Assembly (NCBI GenBank): GCA_029718625.1
Contig: CM056380.1
Coordinates: 17,929,274 to 17,993,273, forward strand
DNA: 64,000 bases
Source: Synaphobranchus kaupii
Lineage: Eukaryota; Chordata; Actinopteri; Anguilliformes; Synaphobranchidae
Direction: 5' to 3'
Shown here: one piece after another, positions 1 through 12,231 of the stretch
Layout of the letters: the number at the start of each line of letters is the position of its first letter
How positions within the stretch are numbered: the stretch's first letter is position 1
Notes under the pieces: generated by a model
Databases searched by the model: none
What the model was told of the DNA's origin: nothing
Seen by the model: only the letters and a program-made list of their open reading frames with translations
Program-made: the position numbers and the translations under genes

Positions 1-604
1 TCCACACACTGGAACAGTACCTTAACAGATACCAGACCATGGGGCCCATCCACACACTGGAACAGTGCCTTAACAGATACCAGACCATGGGGCCCATCCA
101 CACACTGGAACAGTACCTTAACAGATACCAGACCATGGGGCCCATCCACACACTGGAACAGTGCCTTAACAGATACCAGACTGTGGGGCCCATCCACAGT
201 AGAACAGTGCCTTAACAGATACCAGACCGTGGGGCCCATCCACACACTGGAACAGTGCCTTAACAGATACCAGACCATGGGGTCCATCCACACACTGGAA
301 CAGTGCCTTAACAGACACCAGACCGTGGGGCCCATCCACACACTGGAACAGTGCTTTAACAGATACCAGACCATGGGGCCCATCCACACACTGGAACAGT
401 GCTTTAACAGATACCAGACCGTGGGGCCCATCCACACACTGGAACAGTGCTTTAACAGATACCAGACCGTGGGGCCCATCCACACACTGGAACAGTGCTT
501 TAACAGATACCAGACTGTGGGGCCCATCCACACACTGGAACAGTGCCTTAACAGATACCAGACTGTGGGGCCCATCCACACACTAGTGCCTTAACAGATA
601 CCAG
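1..604. repeat. 48-bp minisatellite, array A (continues beyond the left edge)
   Basis: About 12.5 head-to-tail copies of a 48-bp unit that begins near CACACACTGGAACAGTG and ends ..CCATGGGGCCCATC. Copies differ mainly at the CCATGG/CCGTGG/CTGTGG position and at GTGCCTT/GTGCTTT/GTACCTT. Because 48 is 16 codons and the unit has no stop in some frames, long repetitive open frames appear on both strands; these are a by-product of the period and no gene is called. One copy near 195-205 is shortened. The same unit forms array B at 29.6-30.7 kb. Confidence 0.97.
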
Positions 605-1234
605 ACTATTAATAGAGGCTCCACACATGGCTGGAGTTTTTGTCATTATTACTCCGAGACGGTCCGGGAGCAAAAATCTATGGTAGTGAATATGAGGATG
701 GGAGTGGCCTGGAAGTTTAGCGGCTTGTGTTCCAGCTTGATCTCTGAGCCCACCCGCGATTCTCAGGATGGCCACAAGCCAACTGGAGTTGACCGAGTTC
801 CTTTCGGTTGCTAGGCACCGCAGTTCTTTTCCAGCTGAGATCAGAAACGCTGAAACAAGGGCTACTTTTAAAAACCAACGGCAGACAGTTTCTCTCTGAT
901 CATGATTCCAGCATGCCTCTCCTTGGCTGGAATAACCCTGGGGAAGATTCAATCCGACTGAATTCATTGATTGATATTTTAAAGCTGCAGATGAGGTTTT
1001 CTTTTATTGATTGATTTGATTAATTTTAATTCAATGTTTTACACATAAAGCTGGTCATCCCTTACTGGATTATAATACACTAAAAATACCTGAATATTAA
1101 ACATTTTGGAGCATAAACACATCTTTATAGAATAGAGTGGACGATACGACTTCATATTATATAAGCAAATCGGCTATTCCAAATGTAGTCAATGATGTGT
1201 AGTTTTACAGCTGGGGTCTGCAGTCCTGATACTA
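605..1234. other. Non-coding interval, no gene recognised
   Basis: Between two minisatellites. Only short, unrecognised open frames; AT-rich from about 1000. Nothing supportable. Confidence 0.6.
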
Positions 1235-3310
1235 GAGAGCCACAGGGTTTGCTGGGGTCCCCAACACTGGTCCTGGAGAGCCACAGGGTTTGCTGGGGTC
1301 CCCAACACTGGTCCTGGAGAGCCACAGGGTCTGCTGGGGTCCCCAACACTGGTCCTGGAGAGCCACAGGGTCTGCTGGGGTCCCCAACTCTGGTCCCGGA
1401 GAGCCACAGGGTCTGCTGAGGTCCCCAACACTGGTCCTGGAGAGCCACAGGGTCTGCTGGGGTCCCCAACTCTGGTCCTGGAGAGCCACAGGGTTTGCTG
1501 GGGTCCCCAACACTGGTCCTGGAGAGCCACAGGGTTTGCTGGGGTCCCCAACACTGGTCCTCGAGAGCCACAGGGTCTGCTGGGGTCCCCAACACTGTTC
1601 CTGGAGAGCCACAGGGTTTGCTGGGGTCCCCAACACTGGTCCTGGAGAGCCACAGGGGTCTGCTGGGGTCCCCAACTCTGGTCCTGGAGAGCCACAGGGT
1701 CTGCTGGGGTCCCCAACTCTGGTCCTCGAGAGCCACAGGGTTTGCTGGGGTCCCCAACACTGGTCCTGGAGAGCCACAGGGTTTGCTGGGGTCCCCAACA
1801 CTGGTCCTCGAGAGCCACAGGGTTTGCTGGGGTCCCCAACACTGGTCCTGGAGAGCCACAGGGTTTGCTGGGGTCCCCAACACTGGTCCTGGAGAGCCAC
1901 AGGGTCTGCTGGGGTCCCCAACACTGGTCCTGGAGAGCCACAGGGTTTGCTGGGGTCCCCAACACTGGTCCTGGAGAGCCACAGGGTCTGCTGGGGTCCC
2001 CAACACTGGTCCTGGAGAGCCACAGGGTCTGCTGGGGTCCCCCAACTCTGGTCCCGGAGAGCCACAGGGTCTGCTGGGGTCCCCAACACTGGTCCTGGAG
2101 AGCCACAGGGTCTGCTGGGGTCCCCAACTCTGGTCCTCGAGAGCCACAGGGGTTTGCTGGGGTCCCCAACACTGGTCCTGGAGAGCCACAGGGTTTGCTG
2201 GGGTCCCCAACACTGGTCCTGGAGAGCCACAGGGTTTGCTGGGGTCCCCAACACTGGTCCTCGAGAGCCACAGGGTCTGCTGGGGTCCCCAACACTGGTC
2301 CTGGAGAGCCACAGGGTTTGCTAGGGTCCCCAACACTGGTCCTGGAGAGCCACAGGGTCTGCTGGGGTCCCCAACTCTGGTCCTGGAGAGCCACAGGGGT
2401 CTGCTGGGGTCCCCAACTCTGGTCCTGGAGAGCCACAGGGTTTGCTGGGGTCCCCAACACTGGTCCTGGAGAGCCACAGGGTTTGCTGGGGTCCCCAACA
2501 CTGGTCCTCGAGAGCCACAGGGTTTGCTGGGGTCCCCAACACTGGTCCTGGAGAGCCACAGGGTTTGCTGGGGTCCCCAACACTGGTCCTGGAGAGCCAC
2601 AGGGTCTGCTGGGGTCCCCAACACTGGTCCTGGAGAGCCACAGGGTCTGCTGGGGTCCCCAACACTGGTCCTGGAGAGCCACAGGGTCTGCTGGGGTCCC
2701 CAACTCTGGTCCTCGAGAGCCACAGGGTTTGCTGGGGTCCCCAACACTGGTCCTGGAGAGCCACAGGGTTTGCTGGGGTCCCCAACACTGGTCCTGGAGA
2801 GCCACAGGGTTTGCTGGGGGTCCCCAACACTGGTCCTCGAGAGCCACAGGGTCTGCTGGGGTCCCCAACACTGGTCCTGGAGAGCCACAGGGTTTGCTGG
2901 GGTCCCCAACACTGGTCCTGGAGAGCCACAGGGTCTGCTGGGGTCCCCAACTCTGGTCCTGGAGAGCCACAGGGTCTGCTGGGGTCCCCAACTCTGGTCC
3001 TGGAGAGCCACAGGGTCTGCTGGGGTCCCCAACTCTGGTCCTCGAGAGCCACAGGGTTTGCTGGGGTCCCCAACACTGGTCCTGGAGAGCCACAGGGTTT
3101 GCTGGGGTCCCCAACACTGGTCCTCGAGAGCCACAGGGTTTGCTGGGGTCCCCAACACTGGTCCTGGAGAGCCACAGGGTTTGCTGGGGTCCCCAACACT
3201 GGTCCTGGAGAGCCACAGGGTCTGCTGGGGTCCCCAACACTGGTCCTGGAGAGCCACAGGGTTTGCTGGGGTCCCCAACACTGGTCCTGGAGAGCCACAG
3301 GGTCTGCTGG
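1235..3310. repeat. 41-bp minisatellite, about 50 copies
   Basis: Tandem array of a 41-bp GC-rich unit (CCACAGGGTTTGCTGGGGTC followed by CCCAACACTGGTCCTGGAGAG). Variants are binary at a few positions: GGTTTGC/GGTCTGC, AACACT/AACTCT, CTGGAG/CTCGAG/CCGGAG. Occasional extra G or C changes the register. 41 is not a multiple of three, and neither strand has stops in most registers, so several overlapping long open frames exist; they are not credible genes. The right end fades into GGTCTGCTGGGTATTG. A single inverted copy of the core motif lies near 3768-3800. Confidence 0.97.
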
Positions 3311-4554
3311 GTATTGTTTTGACTTGAAACAACCAGTTCAAGCAACTCGGTGAGGTAAAATGAGGTGCTATTTATGTATTCTTCACGGCATAAGTTCTAC
3401 ATCTGAGACAACATGGCATTAGTATGGTAAATCAACTCACAATAGGCATTAAAAGTGTCTCATTAAGAACGATTAGCTGCCTGTTATAATTCAAGAGTTG
3501 CAGTTCTGGTTGGAATGAAAACCGCACGCACACATTCACACACTTTATTCATACCCACACATTAACTCCCAGGCACGCACGCCCGCACGCACGCACGCGC
3601 GCGCCTCTGGGGAGCCGGAGAACTTTTTTAATTTTTTTATTATTATTTTGTTAAATCAGCATCCAGTTCATACCCAATATTAGAAACCAGGTGAGGTGAG
3701 GCAACTTATTTCAATAAACTACTTTAATTGATCAGTTATGTGCTGGATAACAATGAAATCTATAGACGGCTCTCCAGGACCAGGGCTGGGGACCCCTGTT
3801 CTAGCCGGGATAGTTTTCGGGCCTACCGTCCGACCCCAAACCCTCGCTCAAGGCCCCCGCAGACTTCCCCTCGCTCCGTCTCGCCCTCAGACGTCGGCGG
3901 CTAAACGTCGCTAACGTGCTTTAGACGCGCTCTCCTCCGGAGCGCCACGCCGCCTCATTGAGTCTCAACGCCGCCTTCATCTCCTAGGCCCCAGCGCCGC
4001 TCTGCTTCCCCGAGATAGAGGAGAGACGGGGGCGCGCTAACACGCTGGGGCCTTTTCTCCGCTTCGCCAAAAAGCAAACAAGCCTCTCTATGACTGTGAA
4101 AGACACGACGGTGCAAAGAGAACAGTTACTCTTATTCACTGACTGCTTTTGGCATAATGTGGCACAATGCACACCAATCACTGCCGTTTAAATGACTACA
4201 AGGCCCAACATCTGGTGCTTCGGTTAAGTCAGATAAGCACGGCATTCTGACGAAAAGCAGAACTCCAGTTTGCTAGACAATTTTCCCCTCTCACACGGCG
4301 GGCGTATTTAATCGCGCATGTACGTAATACGACTGTACAACTGTGAAAATGTGCAATGTTCAAAAAACATTTCTCCTTTCAAAAACTATAAACACTTTGT
4401 AGCTCGCGTTCTGTCCGTCACTGATTCTACAAGCGTGCAGAATTTGGGAATCCACAGTATTCCAGCACTCTTCGAGAGCATTTCAGAGGTTGTCCTTTGA
4501 TGTTAGAGTATGTTTCGCCTTTTTACTTTTTAAATGTTCCTATAGATAGGTCTG
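3311..4554. other. Non-coding interval with a dispersed-repeat fragment
   Basis: Holds a CG/CA-rich simple repeat at about 3573-3603. At about 3768-3800 there is a lone inverted copy of the motif that makes up the neighbouring 41-bp array (GGCTCTCCAGGACCAGGG). CpG-rich sequence covers about 3820-4060. No coding exon recognised. Confidence 0.55.
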
Positions 4555-4970
4555 GCCTAGTGACTGTGGAGGGAAAAGCCAGACAAGTAAATACACCTTC
4601 CTCTTCCTTCCTTCAAATAGTCCTGGCAAAGCTTTGATGTGTGTCAGATCATTGTCCTGCTGGAAAATAGAACCCTCTTCCACACGACTTTAAGCCAGAA
4701 GGGATGGCAGGCCTCTGTGCAATAGAGTGGTACTTCTCTTTGGTCCGTGTGTAGTTGATCCTGTGCAAGTCACCGACCCTGGAATAGACAAAACAGCCCA
4801 AACCCGAATGTTGCCACCACTAAAAGTGGTTTGCAAACTGCCACTCTTCCATTAAGGCTGCATTTTGCCAGCCGTCTTTGTGCCGTAGTTTTACTAACTG
4901 GGTTAAGGGCGTTCTTTGTTCGACTGGCTTTGCATCCTGGATGCGTGTGCTGTTCTGTCTCGTAAACATG
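4555..4970 (-). mobile_element. Degenerate Tc1/mariner transposase relic
   Basis: Read on the minus strand, broken frames show the order of a Tc1-type transposase. First come helix-turn-helix-like residues (a stretch like SKTTAQRRLA..NGRVAV.KPLL), then a GGNIRVW segment near 4800-4822, then the complement of the DNDP catalytic block near 4650-4662 (forward ATCATTGTCCTGCTGGA), then a decayed WPxQSPDLNP-like stretch. The GG..VW to DND spacing, about 57 codons, is normal for the family. The part between the helix-turn-helix and GGNI appears deleted. Not functional. Confidence 0.65.
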
Positions 4971-5089
4971 TCAGCGTAATAGATTAGTCTTCAGATGGTG
5001 CGGTTGCTTTAGGTCCGCCTAATCTCGCTTTGGATGAAAGTGACTTGGTTTCTTAAAATATCTGTAATGTGCACTCTGTTAGAGGCCCC

Positions 5090-5265
5090 TTAGAACCTTT
5101 CAATTTTGCTGCAGTTTGGTGCTGGAACAGTCCTTCATCACCTGAAACACTTCAAAGCTTTTCCAGGATTAGGCCTATTTGAAGTCTAAGGAAGAGCAAG
5201 GAGTGTTCATTTGTATGGCTTTCCCTCCAGGATGTTGGACATAAATAGTGTCCAAAAACACAAAT
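5090..5265 (+). mobile_element. Second Tc1 relic, C-terminal part, inverted relative to the first
   Basis: The forward sequence here (KHFKAFPGL-like, then a TTTCCCTCCAGG block) resembles the reverse complement of 4570-4650. The two relics therefore carry the same transposase region in opposite directions about 450 bp apart. Heavily decayed. Confidence 0.4.
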
Positions 5266-5496
5266 AGTGCAAAATTTTGACTTTCTGTTAATATTAGCAA
5301 ATTGTTTTTACTTGTCATTATCTTGCTTCAGATATACAAAAAATGTAAAAAAAAAAAAAATGTTTATGTCATTTATCTATTCAAATTTGATATGTAATTA
5401 TATTTAATTTATATGTTTTAAATGAATGATGAAAACAAACAGATCTTGGTAGTGTGCTCAGACTTCCGGACCCCATCCCACAGTATACAATACATA

Positions 5497-6621
5497 CAGT
5501 GCCCTCCACTATTATTGGCACCACTGGTAAATATGAGTAAAAAAGGTTATAAAAAATTCACCGTTTGGAGAATTAGCTTAATCTTACACTGAAAAAATGA
5601 GAAAAATCCAACCTTTATTTGAAGTAAATATATTATGAGAAAAAAAATCCCTCATCAAAAAATAATTATTTTTAACAAAACCAATTATTGGCACCCCTGC
5701 ATTTATATATAGAATAAAGTAAACATTTTTAATATTTGGTCGCATATCCTTTGCATACCATGACTTCCTGATGTCTATGACCCAACAACATCAAAAGACT
5801 CTTGATATCTTATTTTCTGTTACTCTTACAAGCGATACTATAACGTCTCTGCATTTGAATGGATCTCTATGTAAATTGGGGGTGGGACTAGATTTAGCTG
5901 TAAATTATGCTGGAACAGTACGGAACACATGGTTGGTAAAATGGCTGTAAGTCAACAAGGGTCTGAGGTATCAAACGAGCCTCAAACAATCACTCTGCTG
6001 CCAGATATGCAGTAGATATGGATGGATCACTTTAAGCGTTGTTTCTCCTGACAAATTTTCCTATTGAACCTGAAAAATAAGTCAGAAGAAGAAACCCTTT
6101 GAGCTATCCATCCATATCTACTGTATTTCTGGCAGCATAGTGATGGTTTATGGCTTGTTTGATACTTAGAACCATTTAGCCAGCCATGTGTTCCAGTGTA
6201 ATTTACAGCTAAATCTAGTCCCACCCCCCAATTCCCATAGAGATCCATTAAAATACAGAGTGGTTATAGCACCGCTTCTAAGAGTAACAGAAAATAAGAT
6301 ATCAAGAGTATTTTGATGTTGTTAGGTCACAGACATCAGGAAGTCATGGCATGTAAAAAATATGCGACTAAATATTAAATATGATTACTTTATTCTATAT
6401 ATGAATGCAGGGGTGCCAATAATTGTGGCACATGTGGTTTTGTTAAAAATAATAATTTTTTGATGAGGGATTTTTTTTCTCATAATAAATGTATTTTAAT
6501 TGAAGGTTGGATTTTTCTCATTTTTTCAGTGTGAGATTAAGCTAATTCACCAAACGGTGAATTTTTTATAACCTTTTTTACTCATCTTTACCAGGGGTGC
6601 CAATAAAAGTGGAGGGCACTG
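5497..6621. mobile_element. Fold-back Tc1/mariner MITE, copy 1 (1.1-kb imperfect palindrome)
   Basis: Begins CAGTGCCCTCCACTATTATT and ends with its reverse complement (..GGAGGGCACTG), flanked by TA on both sides as expected for Tc1/mariner. Nearly the whole element is palindromic: the left half (TIR, AT-rich spacer, TTGCATACCATGACTTCCTG.. module) returns inverted in the right half, with the centre near 6060-6080. The outer ~200 bp match the TIR of the transposase-bearing element at 20419-21990. The inner module recurs at 19344, 22108 and 57905. No coding capacity. Confidence 0.9.
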
Positions 6622-6627
6622 TATACA

Positions 6628-6630
<3 letters not shown>

Positions 6631-6684
<54 letters not shown>
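6631..6684. repeat. (TA)n microsatellite
   Basis: About 27 uninterrupted TA dinucleotides directly beside the fold-back element. Confidence 0.98.
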
Positions 6685-6687
<3 letters not shown>

Positions 6688-8799
6688 GTAATATACAGTA
6701 TTTCAGTATATATTTCATTTCTGTAAAGGCACAGATATGAAAATATTAAAGATCAAGTTCCCATTACATCGGTAAAGCCACAGCTGATTCAAGATCCCCA
6801 GGCCGCCATTCATTCTTTTACTATAACAACTGGTCACCCACACAGGCCAGCTGGTCTGTCCTCATGGTCTATGTGGGAGTGGGAGCTATCTGGGAACATC
6901 ATGTGCCCACCATCGCTGAACGGTATTGGCAGATTGAGTGGCCCTGATTTATACAGTCCTCCGGTCGATCTTTTGGGTAAGCGTCTGTAGATGAAGCACT
7001 TCTGGGCTGGCTTATATAGCTCTCCAATGAGATCAGGCTGAAAAAACGTTGATTTCAGTATGAGAGAATCAGAGATCCCCGGAAGTCCAGCCAATACAAA
7101 ACCAATAGATCTGAAACGAGCAGGAAGACGAGACACAAACCAGGACTGATCCAGTACAAGGCGGAAACGTAGACAGACACAATTACGTCGTGCATATACA
7201 GTTACAGTACCATATGTCATTTTCAGAAAGAAATTTGAAAGTACACTCCAGACAACGGTCACACATAAGCTTCCCCTGGCAAAGACTTATTCTCCTGTTT
7301 CCATCACAGAACCGTTTCATTTCAGCAGAAATGGCACCCGGCTTTAGTCTTCTCTCTAGAGCTTCAGGAAAAGGGAGGCTACAATGTGTGAGATTCGTTA
7401 CCTGCAATCTGATTGGCTCCAGCGAGTTTTCACTGGCATTATGCTACAGGTCATTCACTGAGCTGGCTTGAACACCCACCTCCCCCTTGCAGCCCCACCC
7501 ACACAAGATCATGATTTCCCACCAGCAGTAACTCACCAGCTGTTTATAAGCACATCTCTGAATGTTGGGTGGACCTGATTAGGATCATATTATCATCAGA
7601 TTATGAGCCAGACTATGAACAGCTCAGAGAATACACATCATGGTGAAATTACAAGACAAACAGTCAAATTCTCACCACAGTATCAAGTCCAGCAGGTAGA
7701 GCCTAAACAAAAATGTTGTTGTGTTCCCCAAGGCGGTCCAAAATAAATCACATTGCATTTGTTTTTATTAAACTTAAATTGCGTGGCCCAGGAATAGGAC
7801 CTTCACAGAGTGTTTATGTAATCACTTGACTTCACGGTGTTTATGCCTGCTGCCGGCTCTGCCACCAGGTGTGCGATTGTTGTTTTGTATTTTTAGAATG
7901 CATCGAAAATGCAACGAGTGAACAGAATAGAGCATGTTATCAAAGTTCTAATCAAGTACAATCAGGAAACATTTCTCGGCATATGTAACGACCACATTTT
8001 AAGTTTTCTCTTTCATTTTAGAGCTAACATAGACCTAAATTATACACCCAACAACAATAGGCTACAACTCAGACAACATGGCATTACGATCCCTGCCATT
8101 ACACCCAAAGCTCGGCCGAACGGATGCCTTCCATAATGCTAACACAGCTAATGGGTGGAAGTCATTAATTCCCCTTTTAATTACTCGTGTAATGAATTAA
8201 GCTCGGGAAACACTCAAAACCAAGACAACCTTCAAAGCTACAGGCTAATTTGGTTTTCTCTGCGATGCATCATTAAAAGTGTACCAATAAATGTTGAACT
8301 TGTTTTCTACAGAGAAATAAGCTACATTGTAAATAAACCTTCTCGTTTGACAAGCTCATTAAACGCACAATTGCTAACTTTTGTAGTTTCTGACCCAAGG
8401 GGACATACAATTACTATCTGTAAAAATACCTCACTGCAGTAAATTCAAGAAAACGAGCACCTATGCCTGGAACTAACCCAAGTGGGGATTCAATCTGCAT
8501 TTTAAAGCATACATTTTACAAGTCTTCCTAGAGAGGACGGGTGATTAGCCTAAAGCATCCGCGTTTCCGAAATGATACGTTTAAAGAAACTGTGAGTGCA
8601 TATGAGAGTGTGAATGCGTGAGCGACGCGTGGCACTGCACACTAAGTAACGACAAAAACAAGTTCTGCTCGAGGCTTGCGGTTTCAGGGAGCAACTTGTT
8701 GCAAGGTAAATCTCGTTGACAAAACGTGTAAAGTGTTCTGCGGCTCAATCACAATGGCCAAGTGATTGCGGTTAATTTCAACACTTTCCAGACACTCAC
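6685..8799. other. Probable asic2 intron and non-coding sequence
   Basis: Downstream of the asic2b exon in its reading direction, so intronic by inference. Open frames of up to 142 codons at 6834-7262 (minus) and 93 codons at 7190-7471 (plus) overlap each other and match no family I recognise. No splice-bounded ASIC exon 2 (which should start VFTKYGKC-like) is visible. Confidence 0.5.
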
Positions 8800-9402
8800 G
8801 GTACTGAAGTTTCGGGGCCCACACAGCTCTCCCTGGAAACGACAGTGCAGTAGCATTTCCTCGAGCTGGTGTCCGAGCCGATCCAGCAGCTGCTTCATTG
8901 TAGGCTGGGATTCCCGGGGCGGGGGGAGAAAGTGGTTGAAGTCCAATATGCGTGAAAGAGGGGACCAGGGCGGCTCGTTGCTGGAGCGGTCGCTCCTAGT
9001 CGAGAGGGTTAACGCCTCTCTGGCCCCAGCGGAGAGCTGCCAGTTTCTTCCCAACAGCCCTAGCCACCTTCCTGCGCTAAAGATGTCCGTCTTCTTCATG
9101 CGCCTCGGCAACAGGAGATTCTGGTTACAGATGGTTACTGCCGGGAATACGAGTCGCTTGGCGTAGATCATATGCGCCTTGGTGTGAACAGGCGCAGACA
9201 GCAGGTACCGCACCCGGTTGGTGGACCAGGTGAACAGAAGAGCGAGAGTCGTTAGGAAAGCCAGCAGCCACGCCAGCCTGCGCGGGTACGATCCAGCCAG
9301 AAAGATGTGCCTCAGACCGTGGAAGGTGGTGTGTTTTAAGAAGAGTTTTCCGGCTTCTGCGAGAGACCCCGTTTTCCCCTGTGGACCTCTGCATACTGGC
9401 AC
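8800..9402 (-). CDS. asic2: Acid-sensing ion channel 2, alternative 'b' first coding exon (partial)
   Basis: This exon encodes the N-terminus and first part of an ENaC/degenerin-family proton-gated sodium channel subunit, a trimeric plasma-membrane channel of neurons. Counted from 9402, 201 residues are seen: the conserved His-Gly gating pair (28-29), the first membrane helix (about 42-60), the post-TM1 block FPAVTICN (86-93), then the finger/thumb-side block RLGHQLEEMLLHC and GELCGPRNFST. The GRWLGLL, HFLPPP and DRLGHQLE blocks fit the ASIC2b (MDEG2-like) exon better than ASIC1, 3 or 4. The exon ends at a consensus donor, C|GTGAGTGTC (8800/8799), in phase 0, at the position where ASIC genes splice before VFTKYGKC. 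The frame is open upstream to a stop at 9463-9465 but has no ATG; 9402 is GTG. The true start is therefore unresolved: a one-base error in the nearby G4/A4 runs, an upstream exon, or a non-ATG start. Later exons lie outside the window. Confidence 0.85.
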
Positions 9403-10927
9403 ATTTTTGCGAGGAAACGCGCGGCACTCGAGCGTTTGCCTGTCACCCCGAAGTGAACGCGCTCATTCAGCCTCCTGTCAGTCACTCACTGCTTTCGCGG
9501 GAGCTACTCAAACAATCCTGCGCGTCCGTCAAAACGCGCACTGTTCGTCACTGAGCATTTCGCCGGCAGGTTTTCAGATGCTGTCCAAAGTATTCCGTTT
9601 ACCGGAGCATGCCAAGTTTTTAGAGGAGATTAAATACTGGGTCTGAAGAGAAGGACTGCAGAAATGCTTTACGCAGTAGCCCTCATTATTTTGTTTTTAG
9701 AAACCAGCTTGTTGATGTTGATAACCGACTCAAATATAAAAATCTTATCCAAGATCTTATCAGAATAAAAAAGTATTTTTGGTTTTCAGGCAGCTTGTAC
9801 AGCATTTTAAAATAATTTAATCAGGCTAGGCTACTCCACGAGTCACGCGTAGAAAGCTCACTAGATGTGCAGGCATTTGGTCGACCTATAATCTGGACAA
9901 TTATTTTGTGTAAGCAAGAGATTTTATGTGCGCGCTATCGTTTAGGAGATCTGTCATCTTGCAAGGAGAATTCTAATAACAGGGACTTGGTAGTTAGCTT
10001 TTTACTGAGCTGCTTTATAGATCCTACATTTAATCGATCATCAGTTCTACTGTTTGTTTGTGGGGAATTTAATTAACCATTATATTTACAGGATGCAATT
10101 AATAAATAATGCACTTAAATTAGAGCCTCAGAACGTTAACCGAATAGACTCCACTCAAAAGAATAAACAAGAAAGCAAGCGCATTTGATTTTAAGTTTGG
10201 TAAGGGACAATATTTTGTCTGAACATAACACATTCAGAAGCAACCAGTTAATAAAATCATTTCACATCACATGGTTGTCACTAAGCCAGTGTATCTTGAT
10301 TCAAGAAAGAAACATAAATCAACTCCGTATGTTCTCGACATGATATCATTTACGTTTATGTTTTTCGAGACAAAACATATTCAGCCGTAACGTTCAGTTG
10401 AAATATAAATGGCCATAAAGCCACTGTATATTGTCGGTTCCACGCATCAACATCAAAGCCAAGGAGAGGAGAGATAGCTACAGAATTCTATACGCTTTGC
10501 GTGCGTATTCACGCATTAACTGAAAATCCCTTTTCAGTCCAACGGAATGCAGCTTCGCGGGCGGTATCACACGTTTAAATGGACCCTAAAGCGCCAGTGC
10601 ACACGCTTACAAGCAACATTGCTCATTGTAAATTCCACGCTATGGCGTCTCCAATATACGTCCTCTCTGTGTCCCGCTTGGCAATCCTCGGCGCGATCTA
10701 CGTTCCGTTGTGTCTCTTCCACGGAGTCTACGCCGTCCACCTTCCTCCCTCGGTCTCTCCTTCCGACTGTGAACCAAACTCTTTACGCTCCCCCCTCCGA
10801 CCCTCCCCATCCTCTCAATGTCCTATAAAGCTGTCTAATGCGTTCTTCCCTCTGTCACTAGCCATCGCTTCCCCCGCATATATTCTTCTCTAATTTTCCT
10901 TTCCCCCATTTCGGCTCAGCCTTGTAC
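9403..10927. other. asic2b 5' flank and intergenic DNA
   Basis: The first ~250 bp are relatively GC/CpG-rich and presumably hold the alternative promoter and 5' UTR of the asic2b exon (inference). There is no clear TATA box at a useful distance. The rest is AT-rich, without a recognisable exon. Confidence 0.4.
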
Positions 10928-10971
10928 ACCCCCCCCTCCCCCCTCCCCCCTCCCCCCCTCCCCCTCTCTCT

Positions 10972-11021
<50 letters not shown>
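10928..11021. repeat. C-rich tract followed by (CA)n microsatellite
   Basis: CCCCCCTCCCCCC-type polypyrimidine to about 10973, then about 24 CA repeats. Confidence 0.95.
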
Positions 11022-11026
<5 letters not shown>

Positions 11027-11206
11027 CCACTTGTTTCCCATTTCCCCTGCACCACTGTTCCTTTTCCCTCCTATCCTACTTCCTCCCAGACTAACACATC
11101 AACTTCTTTCTCATATGTCCAGAAGGACCCATTTGTACACTTCCCAAGCATGCCTCTGAGATGGAACTCCATTTGATTGAGCTGAAGCTTTTTAAACACC
11201 CCCTTC

Positions 11207-11208
<2 letters not shown>

Positions 11209-11268
<60 letters not shown>
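11209..11268. repeat. (CA)n microsatellite
   Basis: About 30 CA dinucleotides. Cysteine/valine-rich or histidine/threonine-rich open frames across it are artefacts. Confidence 0.97.
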
Positions 11269-11270
<2 letters not shown>

Positions 11271-12231
11271 CTACACACGCACATGCAAACAGGAAGACTG
11301 GTAATAAATTGGCCCCAGCACGGAAGGCAGTTTGGAGCATGTGTGCGTGTGTGCATGTATGAACACACAGTTTAAAAAAAAAACCCTGCTTGTAACTTGT
11401 GAGTTATATATAAAATATATTTTAAAGACTAGTTCCCCTAACCCTGTTATCAATGGCTGTTGTTGGAAAACACATTTGCTTTTCACACATAGGTGTTCTA
11501 CATCGATTGTTTTCAATTAATTTCCATGGTCATGTGTTGTATAAGATAGGCTAATTTACAAAAGCTGAGTTTGGTTACATGATTATTCGCCTGTACAAAT
11601 ACAACACACCTTTTGCACCATTAGCCAAAGAAAATGTAAAAAGTCGATTTGCTTTTAATAACGGTTAGAAATGAGGAAATGAAATATTATGTCTTCAAAA
11701 TAATGTTCAATCCAGATGATCGAATGAATTAGAGGTCAGATGGGGAAAACAGTCGTGTATTGAATGCTTTTTAAATGGGGGTTCCGGGAATGAGAGAAGC
11801 TTCCAGATTAATGTTCACCATAAACAAAATTGATTGTTAGTCTATAGGTAAATAATAATTTAAAAAATATGCCAATGTAGCTCTCGATCTGCATTGCAGT
11901 TTTTTTTTTTTTTTTTTTTGACAATTGGCTGGCTAACACTGTCAGTCTTGTCACTTACATAAAAGCCCACTCAGCAGATTTCACACAGACTCATTAGCCC
12001 TAATAGCCTTAAAGAAGTTTCAAAGAACAGAACTTACGGCCAGCTGAACCTCACTACTTATAAATGAGACACTTCAGTGGGCAAAATAAAAGATGGCAAA
12101 CGTTTGTAATCAGTTGACCATAACTTAACATGGCAATTACAATTCCAGTTGGATCATGAAACACATGACTGATTCCTAAGGGAAATCATCAGATCAAACC
12201 TTCTGGAGTTGATGTTTAATAACGTGCATAT
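11269..12231. other. Non-coding interval
   Basis: AT-rich DNA with a T19 tract near 11901. No gene recognised. Confidence 0.6.

Noticed and set aside
1..604. CRISPR-like array of regularly spaced repeats
   Set aside because: Units are contiguous with no unique spacers, and the genome is clearly a vertebrate; the same holds for the other arrays here.
1152..3353. Several very long open frames (up to 729 codons) on both strands
   Set aside because: All lie in the 41-bp tandem array; they arise because the unit lacks stops, and none extends into non-repeat coding sequence.
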